Part shown: positions 1-5,893 of the stretch, in pieces
Layout of the letters: the number at the start of each line of letters is the position of its first letter
Numbering within the stretch: the stretch's first letter is position 1
NCBI GenBank assembly: GCA_002316225.1
Contig: DCDC01000184.1
Coordinates: 1 to 8,817 of the forward strand
Source: Firmicutes bacterium UBA1065
Lineage (GTDB): Bacteria; Bacillota; Clostridia; Tissierellales; Sedimentibacteraceae
Length of the DNA: 8,817 bases
Direction of reading: 5' to 3'
Made by a program: the position numbers and the translations under genes
Notes under the pieces: model-generated
Told to the model about the DNA's origin: nothing
What the model saw: only the letters and a program-made list of their open reading frames with translations
Database searches by the model: none

Positions 1-1167
1 GGTTATTGTGTCCAGGCGGTCAATAATGTTTTTGCTTATTTGCAGGCTCAATTTCTCAGACCCTGCAAACTGTCTTATATAGGCAACAATCTTATCCACT
101 ATACGGTATTTTTTGCTCAAATCATTTAAATAAGCATTTTTAAAAGTTTTAAGGATCCTTGCCCTTATGCCGTCAGCCTCGCTAAGAACCTGGTCAATGG
201 AATCTTCGATAATCCGGTCAATCAAGAGGCTGTTTTTCTGAACATAATTTACCAGGAGCTCGCTTATATAGGGCAGGTTATCCTTGATGTAGGTTTTAAG
301 AATGGATTCAAAAGCCGGGTCCATAATAGAATACAAGCTTTTATCAAGGTTTCTGCCATATGACAAGAAAGACAAGTAGAGCTTTTGGCCGGTACCACGG
401 TCTTTCATCCATGAAAAAATTGAGGATATGGCTTCCTTGTCAATCTTGACTATGTCTTTTACTTGCTTATCATAAAAAACATTTAATGCTTCATCTAAAG
501 CAGCATTAAAAGCTGAAAATGATTCAGGGTCAGCTTTAGCTCCCGCAGTTTCCACCAATTTACTTGTCAGGTTATCAATTCCGGGTATGCTTGAACCAAA
601 AATATCCAATAGTCTTAATTCCTTATTTTTTTCATAAAGACTTCTTATTGTATTTTCTAGAATGTTAGTGTTTAAAATAGTTTCTTTTAGGGATTCATAT
701 GCCGCCTCAGCAATTTTCCCGGTCTGGACCCGGGTCAGGAAAATACCGGCATCAAAATTATCGGCTATCAATCCGATTAAGGTCTCAAGGTTTTCATTGA
801 GGACTTTTTGAATGTACTCATCGGTTCCCTCGATTGTTGTATCAAATCCGTCAACATCAGAGAATTTGCCCTTTCCCACAGCTTCATATAGGCAGTTTTC
901 GTAGAAATCACGGGTAAGCTTGTCAAATTTACCCTTGAATTCATCGCTTTCAAAAATCTCATTAAGTTTTTCTTTATTAACTATGTCATTTTCAATCATG
1001 GAGCTTAGATTTTCTATAAACTCATTGCGGGTTTTCTTAATGACACCCCCTAATTTAAAAGGGGTATATTCCTTGAAAAGCATGTTTATGGCATAGTCAT
1101 TGGTTATATAACCGGAGGCTCCTCCAAGGATTGCCTGAACTATGTAATTAAGAAGCATTTCATTCAT
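1..1167 (-). CDS. DUF445 family protein, partial (C-terminus beyond left edge)
   Basis: An open frame of 389 codons runs from an ATG at 1167 to base 1 without a stop, so the C-terminus is missing. The N-terminus (residues about 5-30) is a hydrophobic, glycine-rich segment reading QAILGGASGYITNDYAINML. This is the signature of the DUF445 family (related to Bacillus YheB), whose hallmark is a G-x-x-x-G-Y-x-T-N-x-x-A-I-x-M-L-F motif. The rest is charged and helical and repeats Ile/Leu-rich heptad-like stretches, as in the long helical body of this family. The start is supported by AGGTGA about 5 bases upstream and by a good promoter 40 bases further up. The family is membrane-associated through its N-terminus, and its biochemical role is not established. 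The gene is divergent from the two-component system, and nothing in the sequence links the two functionally. Confidence 0.85.
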   Translation of the reverse strand, partial: MNEMLLNYIVQAILGGASGYITNDYAINMLFKEYTPFKLGGVIKKTRNEFIENLSSMIENDIVNKEKLNEIFESDEFKGKFDKLTRDFYENCLYEAVGKGKFSDVDGFDTTIEGTDEYIQKVLNENLETLIGLIADNFDAGIFLTRVQTGKIAEAAYESLKETILNTNILENTIRSLYEKNKELRLLDIFGSSIPGIDNLTSKLVETAGAKADPESFSAFNAALDEALNVFYDKQVKDIVKIDKEAISSIFSWMKDRGTGQKLYLSFLSYGRNLDKSLYSIMDPAFESILKTYIKDNLPYISELLVNYVQKNSLLIDRIIEDSIDQVLSEADGIRARILKTFKNAYLNDLSKKYRIVDKIVAYIRQFAGSEKLSLQISKNIIDRLDTIT

Positions 1168-1207
1168 TTTGGTCACCTGAGTTAAGCATATTTTAACCAT
1201 TAATGGG

Positions 1208-1236
1208 ATTATAGCACTTAAGAAATTATTATGCAA
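1208..1236 (-). promoter_or_regulatory. sigma-A-type promoter of the DUF445 gene
   Basis: On the minus strand TTGCAT (1236-1231) is followed after exactly 17 bases by TATAAT (1213-1208). TGC directly precedes the -10, giving an extended -10 element. The predicted start of transcription is about 30-35 bases upstream of the ATG at 1167. A perfect 10-bp palindrome, CCATTAATGG (1197-1206), sits at the predicted start and could be an operator, but it may also be chance in AT-rich DNA. Confidence 0.6.
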
Positions 1237-1313
1237 AAAACATTTTTAGATATACCCATTAGCAAACTTCACAGTTTCTCCACAATTCTGCCTTATTATT
1301 AAAGCAGCTTAAA

Positions 1314-1378
1314 TTGTCAGCCTGAGGGCTTTAGCACGAAGGAAAACATGAGATCCTTCGCTTCGCTCAGGATGACAA
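1314..1378. repeat. 65-bp REP-like imperfect palindromic repeat
   Basis: The ends are inverted repeats: TTGTCAGCCTGAG at 1314-1326 against the complement of CTCAGGATGACAA at 1366-1378, matching at 12 of 13 positions. A second inverted pair inside, CGAAGGA / TCCTTCG (1337-1343 and 1354-1360), surrounds a loop of about 10 bases. The right half contains the GCGAAGCGAAGGATCT-type string seen as an interspersed intergenic repeat in many bacterial genomes (recalled, not searched). It contains no ORF. A partial second copy occurs at 3599-3623. It is most likely a non-autonomous mobile or REP-type element that can fold as a hairpin in RNA from either strand. Confidence 0.7.
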
Positions 1379-1429
1379 AAAGGACAAGTAATATAAGAAT
1401 CATAAAAATTGCTTGGATTTTATAAGTAA

Positions 1430-1447
1430 ATGCAGAAATGATGCAGA
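1430..1447 (+). promoter_or_regulatory. tandem direct repeat ATGCAGA-N4-ATGCAGA, candidate response-regulator box
   Basis: Two identical heptamers ATGCAGA (1430-1436 and 1441-1447) are separated by four bases, a period of 11 bp or one helical turn. OmpR/PhoB-family regulators typically bind such 7-4-7 head-to-tail sites. The repeat ends 24 bases before the putative -35 of the downstream response regulator gene, a reasonable place for autoregulation. It resembles the repeat at 5798-5815 (shared consensus RTGMAGA-N4-RTGMAGA on the plus strand). Binding is inferred. Confidence 0.4.
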
Positions 1448-1471
1448 AAAACAAATTAATTTATAAACCCC

Positions 1472-1502
1472 TTGTTTTAAGACCAAGATTAAAAGGTATA
1501 AT
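1472..1502 (+). promoter_or_regulatory. putative promoter of the two-component operon
   Basis: A perfect -10 hexamer TATAAT lies at 1497-1502. The best -35 is TTGTTT at 1472-1477 with a long 19-base spacer. The spacing is suboptimal, which would fit an activator-assisted promoter. The leader to the ATG at 1568 would be about 60 bases. The upstream direct repeat at 1430-1447 is the candidate activator site. Confidence 0.45.
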
Positions 1503-1567
1503 ATAAAAAGTGCTGTGTTGTTTGAATTATTAACATTAAATAAAAGGGATAATTAAAAGGTGAAAAC

Positions 1568-2251
1568 ATGAAGGAAAAAATTTTGCTTGTGGATGATGAG
1601 GAAAATCTGCTTAATGTAATAAAGGATTATCTTTTGCGGGAATCTTACCAGGTATATACGGCCGACCGGGGCAACAAGGCCCTTGAATTATTCCATAAAA
1701 TTGAACCTGACTTCATTATCCTTGATTTGATGCTTCCCGACATTTCGGGAGAGGAAATATGCAAACATATCAGGAAGGAATCAAATGTTCCCATCTTGAT
1801 GCTTACCGCAAAAAGCAGCGAGGATGATAAGGTCACCGGCTTATACATAGGTGCAGACGATTATTTGACCAAGCCCTTCAGCCCAAGGGAACTGGTTGGC
1901 AGGGTAAGGGCGATTCTCAGAAGGACAAAGGGGATTTCTGCAGATGTCTTGGAATTCAATGATAAGGATTTGTATATAGACATACCTAAGCATCTGGTCA
2001 GGAAGGCAGGAAAACCTGTAAAATTGACACCCAATGAGTTTAAAATATTGTCGGTTCTTGCCCAAAATCCCCACAAGGTTTTTACCAGGAGCCACCTGGT
2101 CAGCCTGGCTTTCGGTTATGATTTTGAAGGCTTTGACCGCACCGTTGATACCCACATAAAAAATATAAGGCAGAAAATAGAAGATAATGCAAGGGAACCT
2201 AAATACATCGTAACCGTCTACGGTGTGGGATATAAATTTGAAGGTGCATAA
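1568..2251 (+). CDS. OmpR/PhoB-family two-component response regulator
   Basis: The 227-residue protein has the classic two-domain layout. An N-terminal receiver domain (about 1-118) shows the acidic pair D9-D10, the phosphoacceptor D53 in ILDLMLP, T80 and K102 in TKPF. A C-terminal winged-helix DNA-binding domain (about 128-225) contains the LTPNEFKIL entry, the recognition-helix region TVDTHIKNIRQKIE and the terminal YGVGYKF hairpin. It should be phosphorylated by the kinase encoded immediately downstream and bind tandem half-sites with 11-bp spacing as a dimer. The start has AAAGGTG about 5 bases upstream. The kinase ATG follows the stop after a single base, so the two are co-transcribed and probably translationally coupled. 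The target regulon is not readable from the protein. Candidate binding sites are described at 1430-1447 and 5798-5815. Confidence 0.95.
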   Translation: MKEKILLVDDEENLLNVIKDYLLRESYQVYTADRGNKALELFHKIEPDFIILDLMLPDISGEEICKHIRKESNVPILMLTAKSSEDDKVTGLYIGADDYLTKPFSPRELVGRVRAILRRTKGISADVLEFNDKDLYIDIPKHLVRKAGKPVKLTPNEFKILSVLAQNPHKVFTRSHLVSLAFGYDFEGFDRTVDTHIKNIRQKIEDNAREPKYIVTVYGVGYKFEGA

Positions 2252-2252
2252 A

Positions 2253-3602
2253 ATGGTTAAAATAAGCGAGCAATTACGCAAGTATTTTATAATAATTTCA
2301 ATAATATCGATAGCCTTTATCACGATTACCTTGAATTTAAGCATAAACATCTTCTTCTCCGGTTACATCAGGGATTCAAGGTCCAGGGATGATTTCAAAA
2401 TTGTTGATTACGTTGAGAGTGTATATAGGGATTACAGAGTACTGAATCCTAATTCCTCTATGAACTTGATGCACTATGCCTTCAGCGAGGATGTTGTCAT
2501 CCAGATTAAGGATATGAATAAGAGGATAATGTTTAACAGCAGCACATTCAGTACAGATTTGGGCATTACCGATGAATACAGCGGGAATGAACACAAATTT
2601 TCTTTCAGATCCTATCCCTTTGTTATTGACGGCGAACAAATCGGTACCATTGATATTGGTCGTCCAAAAAGTATAATCGCCAATTTGGAGGATGAAAAAT
2701 TTGTAATTACCATAAACGGCATATTTGGGGCGGCAGCCCTCTTGACCCTGATGATTGCATTGCGATCAAGCGACCATTTGTCAAATAAGTTTTTGAATCC
2801 TATATACAAAATACAGGAAAATGCCAAGCTGATAGAAGAAGGAAAATACAAAAATATCGATGATGTGGAAACTAATACATCCGAATTGCATGAATTGTCG
2901 CTATCCATAAAAGAGCTTGCCCAAAGATTGGACCACCAGGAAACCTTAAAGCGGAGAATGACTACGGATATAGCCCATGAGCTAAGAACACCCTTAGCTG
3001 CCGTTCAAAGCCACATCGAGGCTTTCATGGACGGGGTGTGGGAGCCGACTCAAGAGCGCCTTTCCGTCATTCACGGAGAGGTGATAAGATTGACCAAATT
3101 GATTAATGAATTAGCCAACTTATCTATTATAGAAAGTGATGAAATAAACTTAAAATTAAAGCCTCTTGATTTATCCGGGATTTTAAATGACGTGGCAGAA
3201 AGCTTTGAGCCCATGTTTACGGACAAAAACATCACTTTAGACAAGAAGATCCGGAATAATGTGACCATGACGGGAGATGAGGATTATTTGAGACGAGTTT
3301 TCATCAACATTCTTTCCAATGCTCTCAAGTACACCAATGAAAGGGGAAGAGTCAGCCTTGCTATGGAGCAGGTTAATAATAAAATAAAAATAGTTGTTAA
3401 GGATACCGGTATCGGGATACCTGAGAAAGACTTAAAGCATATTTTTGAAAGATTTTACAGGAGCGATTTATCAAGGAATCGTCAAACCGGAGGAACGGGC
3501 ATCGGGCTTACAATTGCAAAGGCCCTGGTTGAAGCCCACGGAGGCACCATAAAAATAGACAGCCGGGTTGGGAAGGGGACTGATGTAATAATTCAATTCT
3601 GA
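2253..3602 (+). CDS. membrane sensor histidine kinase (two-component partner)
   Basis: The protein has 449 residues. A transmembrane helix at about 11-36 and another at about 150-170 bracket an extracytoplasmic sensor region of roughly 115 residues with no recognisable metal-binding motif. A HAMP-like linker and coiled region (about 172-232) lead to the H-box AHELRTP with phosphoacceptor H242, the N-box (NILSNALKYT, about 352-361), G1 DTGIGIP (384-390), the F-box ERFYRSD (399-405) and G2 GGTGIGL (413-419). All catalytic boxes are intact. I chose the ATG at 2253 over the in-frame GTG at 2223 because AAGGTG sits 6 bases upstream of it and it starts one base after the regulator stop. The C-terminus (GTDVIIQF) ends abruptly on a TGA belonging to a REP-like repeat copy, so the last few residues may have been remodelled. 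Confidence 0.93.
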   Translation: MVKISEQLRKYFIIISIISIAFITITLNLSINIFFSGYIRDSRSRDDFKIVDYVESVYRDYRVLNPNSSMNLMHYAFSEDVVIQIKDMNKRIMFNSSTFSTDLGITDEYSGNEHKFSFRSYPFVIDGEQIGTIDIGRPKSIIANLEDEKFVITINGIFGAAALLTLMIALRSSDHLSNKFLNPIYKIQENAKLIEEGKYKNIDDVETNTSELHELSLSIKELAQRLDHQETLKRRMTTDIAHELRTPLAAVQSHIEAFMDGVWEPTQERLSVIHGEVIRLTKLINELANLSIIESDEINLKLKPLDLSGILNDVAESFEPMFTDKNITLDKKIRNNVTMTGDEDYLRRVFINILSNALKYTNERGRVSLAMEQVNNKIKIVVKDTGIGIPEKDLKHIFERFYRSDLSRNRQTGGTGIGLTIAKALVEAHGGTIKIDSRVGKGTDVIIQF

Positions 3603-3623
3603 GGGCTTTAGCTCGAAGGATCT
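3599..3623 (+). repeat. partial copy of the REP-like repeat overlapping the kinase stop
   Basis: Bases 3599-3620 match 1322-1343 of the 65-bp repeat with one substitution (CTGAGGGCTTTAGC then t/a then CGAAGGA). The copy then continues TCT as in the repeat's other arm. The kinase TGA (3600-3602) lies within the match. Only one arm is evident; the remaining half has been lost or has diverged. Confidence 0.6.
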
Positions 3624-3655
3624 AATAAAGTTAGAATATTATAAATATAGAGTTT

Positions 3656-3685
3656 TTGATATGAAGAAAAGACATAAAAAATAAT
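3656..3685 (+). promoter_or_regulatory. possible promoter of the LDCC microprotein gene
   Basis: TTGATA (3656-3661) is followed after 18 bases by AATAAT (3680-3685), about 25 bases before the ATG at 3710. The surrounding DNA is very AT-rich, so the match is only suggestive. Read-through from the kinase gene is the alternative, since no terminator is seen between 3602 and 3710. Confidence 0.3.
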
Positions 3686-3709
3686 ACAACAATGATAAGG
3701 AGTGGTATT

Positions 3710-3829
3710 ATGTTTAAATTAATAAAAAACTGGCTTGAAAGACTGGCAAAGCAAAATGAAAAAGATTTCGGAACAGGCAGGCTTGATTGCTGTAATATAA
3801 ATAAGCCCAAAACCGGTGATAAGAAATAA
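3710..3829 (+). CDS. 39-residue LDCC-motif small protein, putative metal-binding
   Basis: A short ORF starts at ATG 3710 behind a near-ideal ribosome binding site: AAGGAG at 3697-3702 with a 7-base spacer. It ends in TAA just before a strong hairpin terminator. The product is basic, with an amphipathic N-terminus (MFKLIKNWLERLAKQNEK), then FGTGRLDCCNIN with adjacent cysteines at residues 27-28, and a Lys/Pro/Gly tail. Small clostridial proteins with this pattern are, as I recall, annotated as 'LDCC motif putative metal-binding protein'. The vicinal thiols could bind a soft metal or form a disulfide. No signal peptide or membrane helix is seen. It lies between the sensor kinase and a convergent operon with HMA, TauE-like and cupredoxin-like domains, which fits a metal or thiol role. 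That role is inferred from motif and context only. Confidence 0.8.
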   Translation: MFKLIKNWLERLAKQNEKDFGTGRLDCCNINKPKTGDKK

Positions 3830-3830
3830 C

Positions 3831-3868
3831 AAGAAGGATCTGATTTGTGTTCAAATCAGATCCTTCTT
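3831..3868. terminator. bidirectional hairpin terminator between convergent genes
   Basis: A perfect 17-bp inverted repeat (AAGAAGGATCTGATTTG, loop TGTT, then its complement) lies one base after the microprotein stop. The plus strand continues into a T-rich tract (CTTCTTTATTTTATTG). The right arm ends on the first base of the minus-strand gene's stop codon (3868-3870), so a single hairpin serves both convergent transcripts. The T-run is weaker on the minus strand. Confidence 0.85.
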
Positions 3869-5208
3869 TATTTTATTGTTATCGTGCTGCTTATCATACC
3901 CATCCAGCAGGTATAGGTGATGGTTCCCGGCTGGGTAGGAGTAAATTCTATTATATTCTCGCCGACTTCAAGTTTTTGCTGTTTCCCGTAGGCAGGGATG
4001 ATAATTTCATTGTTGCAGCCGTTTAATTTTCCTTCTTCGGCAACTATGGTCCATCTTAAAGGAACCCCTGCATATACCTTAATGGGTTGGTAGCTGCCGG
4101 GCTCAAGATTTGTGGTTACAAGTTGATAACCATCTTTTATAACGGCATTGGCGGTCTTGTTGTCTTGCTCTGCCTTAATTCCTACAACTGATAAAACAGC
4201 ATCTGACACGTTGATTCCCGCCAGCAGCAAGCCCCTGTTACCCATCACCAAACCCAATACCAGGACTAAAATCGAGGCAACTTTCATCATCTGCCTGGTA
4301 AAATTCGAGCTTAATAATGAACTGAAGGCACCAAAGGCAAACATCAGGGGAAGGGTACCCAAACTGAAGGTAAACATGGACAGGGCTCCCGTCAGGAAGC
4401 TTCCCGTTCCAAGGGCATAGAGCTGCATGGCTTGCAAGGGCCCGCAAGGCATGAATCCGTTAAGTAAGCCTACCATAAAAGCTCCTTTGCCGCCTTTCCT
4501 GCTGTAAATCCTGCCTGTTAAACTCTTGGGCAGGCGAGGCATGAGTTTTCTTAAGCCGGGGGCGGTATTCAGCATATTGATACCCATGATGACCATGAAG
4601 GCACCTGCCAAAATGGTAATTATTGATTTACCTTTTAGAGACAAGCTGAAAACTGAGCCGAGGCCACCTGCCAATCCTCCAAAAAGGGTATAGGATACTA
4701 TTCTTCCAAGATTATATAAAAAACTTGGCTTTAATTTGCCTGATATATTACTCTCCAAATCACCGCATCCTGCACATTGGGACAAGCTAATACCCCCGCA
4801 CATTGCTATGCAGTGTATTGACGTAAATAGGCCGGCTGCAAAAAGCATCCCGTATCCCATGCTTTGAGTGATTTGGGGTAAAAAGTTAAATCCGACGGTG
4901 TTTTTAACAATTATATACAAGCCGGTGATTATTATTAAAACTAAAAAAGTCGAGGTGTTGGATGAATCATGTTCTCTTGATTCACGGTCATATATGACTT
5001 CATATCCTGTTTCTTCAATAGTCTTAAAGATGGTATTCAAATCTGTCTTTTCAATGTCATATATAATATCTGCCGTGGATGATTCAAAGCTTACTTTAAC
5101 GGAATCAATCCCGTCCAATTCCTTTAATGCCTTTTCTATTTTATATTCACAGGCTCTACAAGTTACTCCGTATAGATTTACTCTTATATGCTCCAATGAC
5201 TTTTGCAT
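3868..5208 (-). CDS. HMA + DsbD/TauE-like transmembrane + cupredoxin-like fusion protein
   Basis: The 446-residue membrane protein has three parts. Residues about 6-72 form a heavy-metal-associated (HMA) domain with GVTCRAC (C17, C20), the copper-chaperone CxxC. Residues about 85-335 are a multi-helix DsbD/TauE-SafE-like ('sulfite exporter TauE/SafE family') region with IHCIAMCGGI (C133, C137) and GFMPCGPLQA (C255), the cysteine-bearing pair of helices typical of DsbD_2-type proteins. Residues about 355-446 form a cupredoxin-like beta domain containing GCNNEIIIP (C398) and TYTCWMGM (C434, M436, M438). The family is generally linked to copper handling or electron and thiol transfer across the membrane; the substrate is not established. 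The ATG at 5208 is chosen over an in-frame TTG at 5229. It has AAAGGG about 7 bases upstream and starts 11 bases after the DUF2318 stop, whereas the TTG overlaps that gene. It is the second gene of the operon. Confidence 0.88.
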   Translation of the reverse strand: MQKSLEHIRVNLYGVTCRACEYKIEKALKELDGIDSVKVSFESSTADIIYDIEKTDLNTIFKTIEETGYEVIYDRESREHDSSNTSTFLVLIIITGLYIIVKNTVGFNFLPQITQSMGYGMLFAAGLFTSIHCIAMCGGISLSQCAGCGDLESNISGKLKPSFLYNLGRIVSYTLFGGLAGGLGSVFSLSLKGKSIITILAGAFMVIMGINMLNTAPGLRKLMPRLPKSLTGRIYSRKGGKGAFMVGLLNGFMPCGPLQAMQLYALGTGSFLTGALSMFTFSLGTLPLMFAFGAFSSLLSSNFTRQMMKVASILVLVLGLVMGNRGLLLAGINVSDAVLSVVGIKAEQDNKTANAVIKDGYQLVTTNLEPGSYQPIKVYAGVPLRWTIVAEEGKLNGCNNEIIIPAYGKQQKLEVGENIIEFTPTQPGTITYTCWMGMISSTITIK

Positions 5209-5219
5209 AATAAAACCCT

Positions 5220-5744
5220 TTATCTCCAATTTTTAAAGATAAATTCAGCTTCGGCAAATAACTCTTTAGGAATTGTAATGGTCGTATCGGTTACTTCCTT
5301 CATATCTTCAGTTATGGGAACCGGGTTGCACCCACCCCTGGTCACTTCAACATCATCCAGACTGAACCTGTTACCGCAGTTTTGACATATCAGATAATCC
5401 CCTTCCTGGACATAATAGCCCCTGCCTGAAGCGTAGCATACCTGGCAGGTGTTGAAGGCGGTTCTTATGGTTCCGTCTGATGCCTTAACAGCCAATACTT
5501 CAATATATGTGTCAAGTTCATCATATCTATAGAATTTTGCAGTTTCGCTTACATCAGAAATTTGAATTACCATGTCTCCCTTTTCATCGGTTGCAGATAT
5601 TGCGGCAGGTTTTGACATTTCTCCTGTGATTTCATCATCTTTTTTTGAGCCTAATACGGAGAATGCCGCTAAGCTGATAACTATAAGAGCTAAAATACCT
5701 AAAATCAAATTACTGTTTTTTCCGGATCTCTTGTTAGCTTTCAT
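5220..5744 (-). CDS. DUF2318 (FtrD-like) membrane-anchored Fe-S protein
   Basis: The 174-residue protein has a basic N-terminus and one hydrophobic helix (about 12-32), then an exported domain. The cysteines are arranged as NTCQVC (C100, C103), LICQNCGNRF (C120, C123) and GGCNPVP (C139). This is the DUF2318 pattern, described as membrane iron-sulfur or FtrD-like. Established knowledge: FtrD belongs to the FtrABCD ferrous-iron uptake system and is proposed to handle electrons. Here there are no FtrA, FtrB or FtrC genes; the partner is the HMA/TauE/cupredoxin protein 11 bases downstream, so a role in membrane redox or copper handling is more likely (inference). I start at the ATG at 5744, with AAAGGAA about 7 bases upstream. 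An in-frame GTG at 5762 would place that ribosome binding site inside the coding region. The gene appears to be first in its operon. Confidence 0.88.
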   Translation of the reverse strand: MKANKRSGKNSNLILGILALIVISLAAFSVLGSKKDDEITGEMSKPAAISATDEKGDMVIQISDVSETAKFYRYDELDTYIEVLAVKASDGTIRTAFNTCQVCYASGRGYYVQEGDYLICQNCGNRFSLDDVEVTRGGCNPVPITEDMKEVTDTTITIPKELFAEAEFIFKNWR

Positions 5745-5781
5745 AATCAGGTTCCTTTCCACATAGAATAGATTTAAGAAA

Positions 5782-5815
5782 ATTATAATAAAATATTATG
5801 AAGATTTTGTGAAGA
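5782..5815 (-). promoter_or_regulatory. Pho-box-like direct repeat and -10 of the DUF2318 operon
   Basis: Reading the minus strand, TCTTCAC (5815-5809), AAAA, TCTTCAT (5804-5798) form a 7-4-7 tandem repeat with an 11-bp period. A 10-base gap (5797-5788) is followed by a perfect TATAAT (5787-5782). There is no -35 hexamer at the standard distance; the repeat occupies that position. This is the geometry of activator-dependent promoters of PhoB/OmpR-family regulators, where the box replaces the -35. Transcription would start near 5775, about 30 bases before the ATG at 5744. Confidence 0.5.
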
Positions 5816-5855
5816 TCTGTTCTTTATCTCAGCAGCGAATAAAAAAGTTTGCAGG

Positions 5856-5864
5856 TGGAATAAT
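5856..5864 (+). promoter_or_regulatory. possible extended -10 promoter of the small membrane protein gene
   Basis: TGGAATAAT (5856-5864) fits a TGn-extended -10 with one mismatch and lies about 30 bases before the ATG at 5894. No convincing -35 is visible. The direct repeat at 5798-5815 lies upstream of it and could act on both divergent transcripts. Confidence 0.25.
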
Positions 5865-5893
5865 AGAAAATATCAGTGCAAAAGGGGTAACCC

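Noticed and set aside
1438..1506. Small plus-strand ORF (22 codons) beginning in the direct repeat upstream of the response regulator
   Set aside because: It has no ribosome binding site, runs through the promoter elements and ends in the -10 region, so it is a chance reading frame.
2223..2252. Upstream GTG start for the histidine kinase
   Set aside because: It would overlap the regulator gene and place the AAGGTG ribosome binding site inside the coding region. The ATG at 2253 fits better.
1841..2350. 169-codon minus-strand ORF opposite the response regulator
   Set aside because: It is antisense to a clear receiver/winged-helix gene, shows no recognisable motif and has no ribosome binding site.
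3661..3667. ATGAAGA half-site upstream of the microprotein gene
   Set aside because: It matches one half of the candidate regulator box, but no second half lies 11 bases away on either side, so it is probably chance.
4868..5236. 122-codon plus-strand ORF opposite the HMA domain region
   Set aside because: The minus strand encodes a recognisable HMA domain and membrane helices here. The plus-strand product is a low-complexity shadow.
5884..5893. GGGT/ACCC short inverted repeat over the ribosome binding site of the small membrane protein gene
   Set aside because: A four-base stem with a one-base centre cannot form a stable hairpin.
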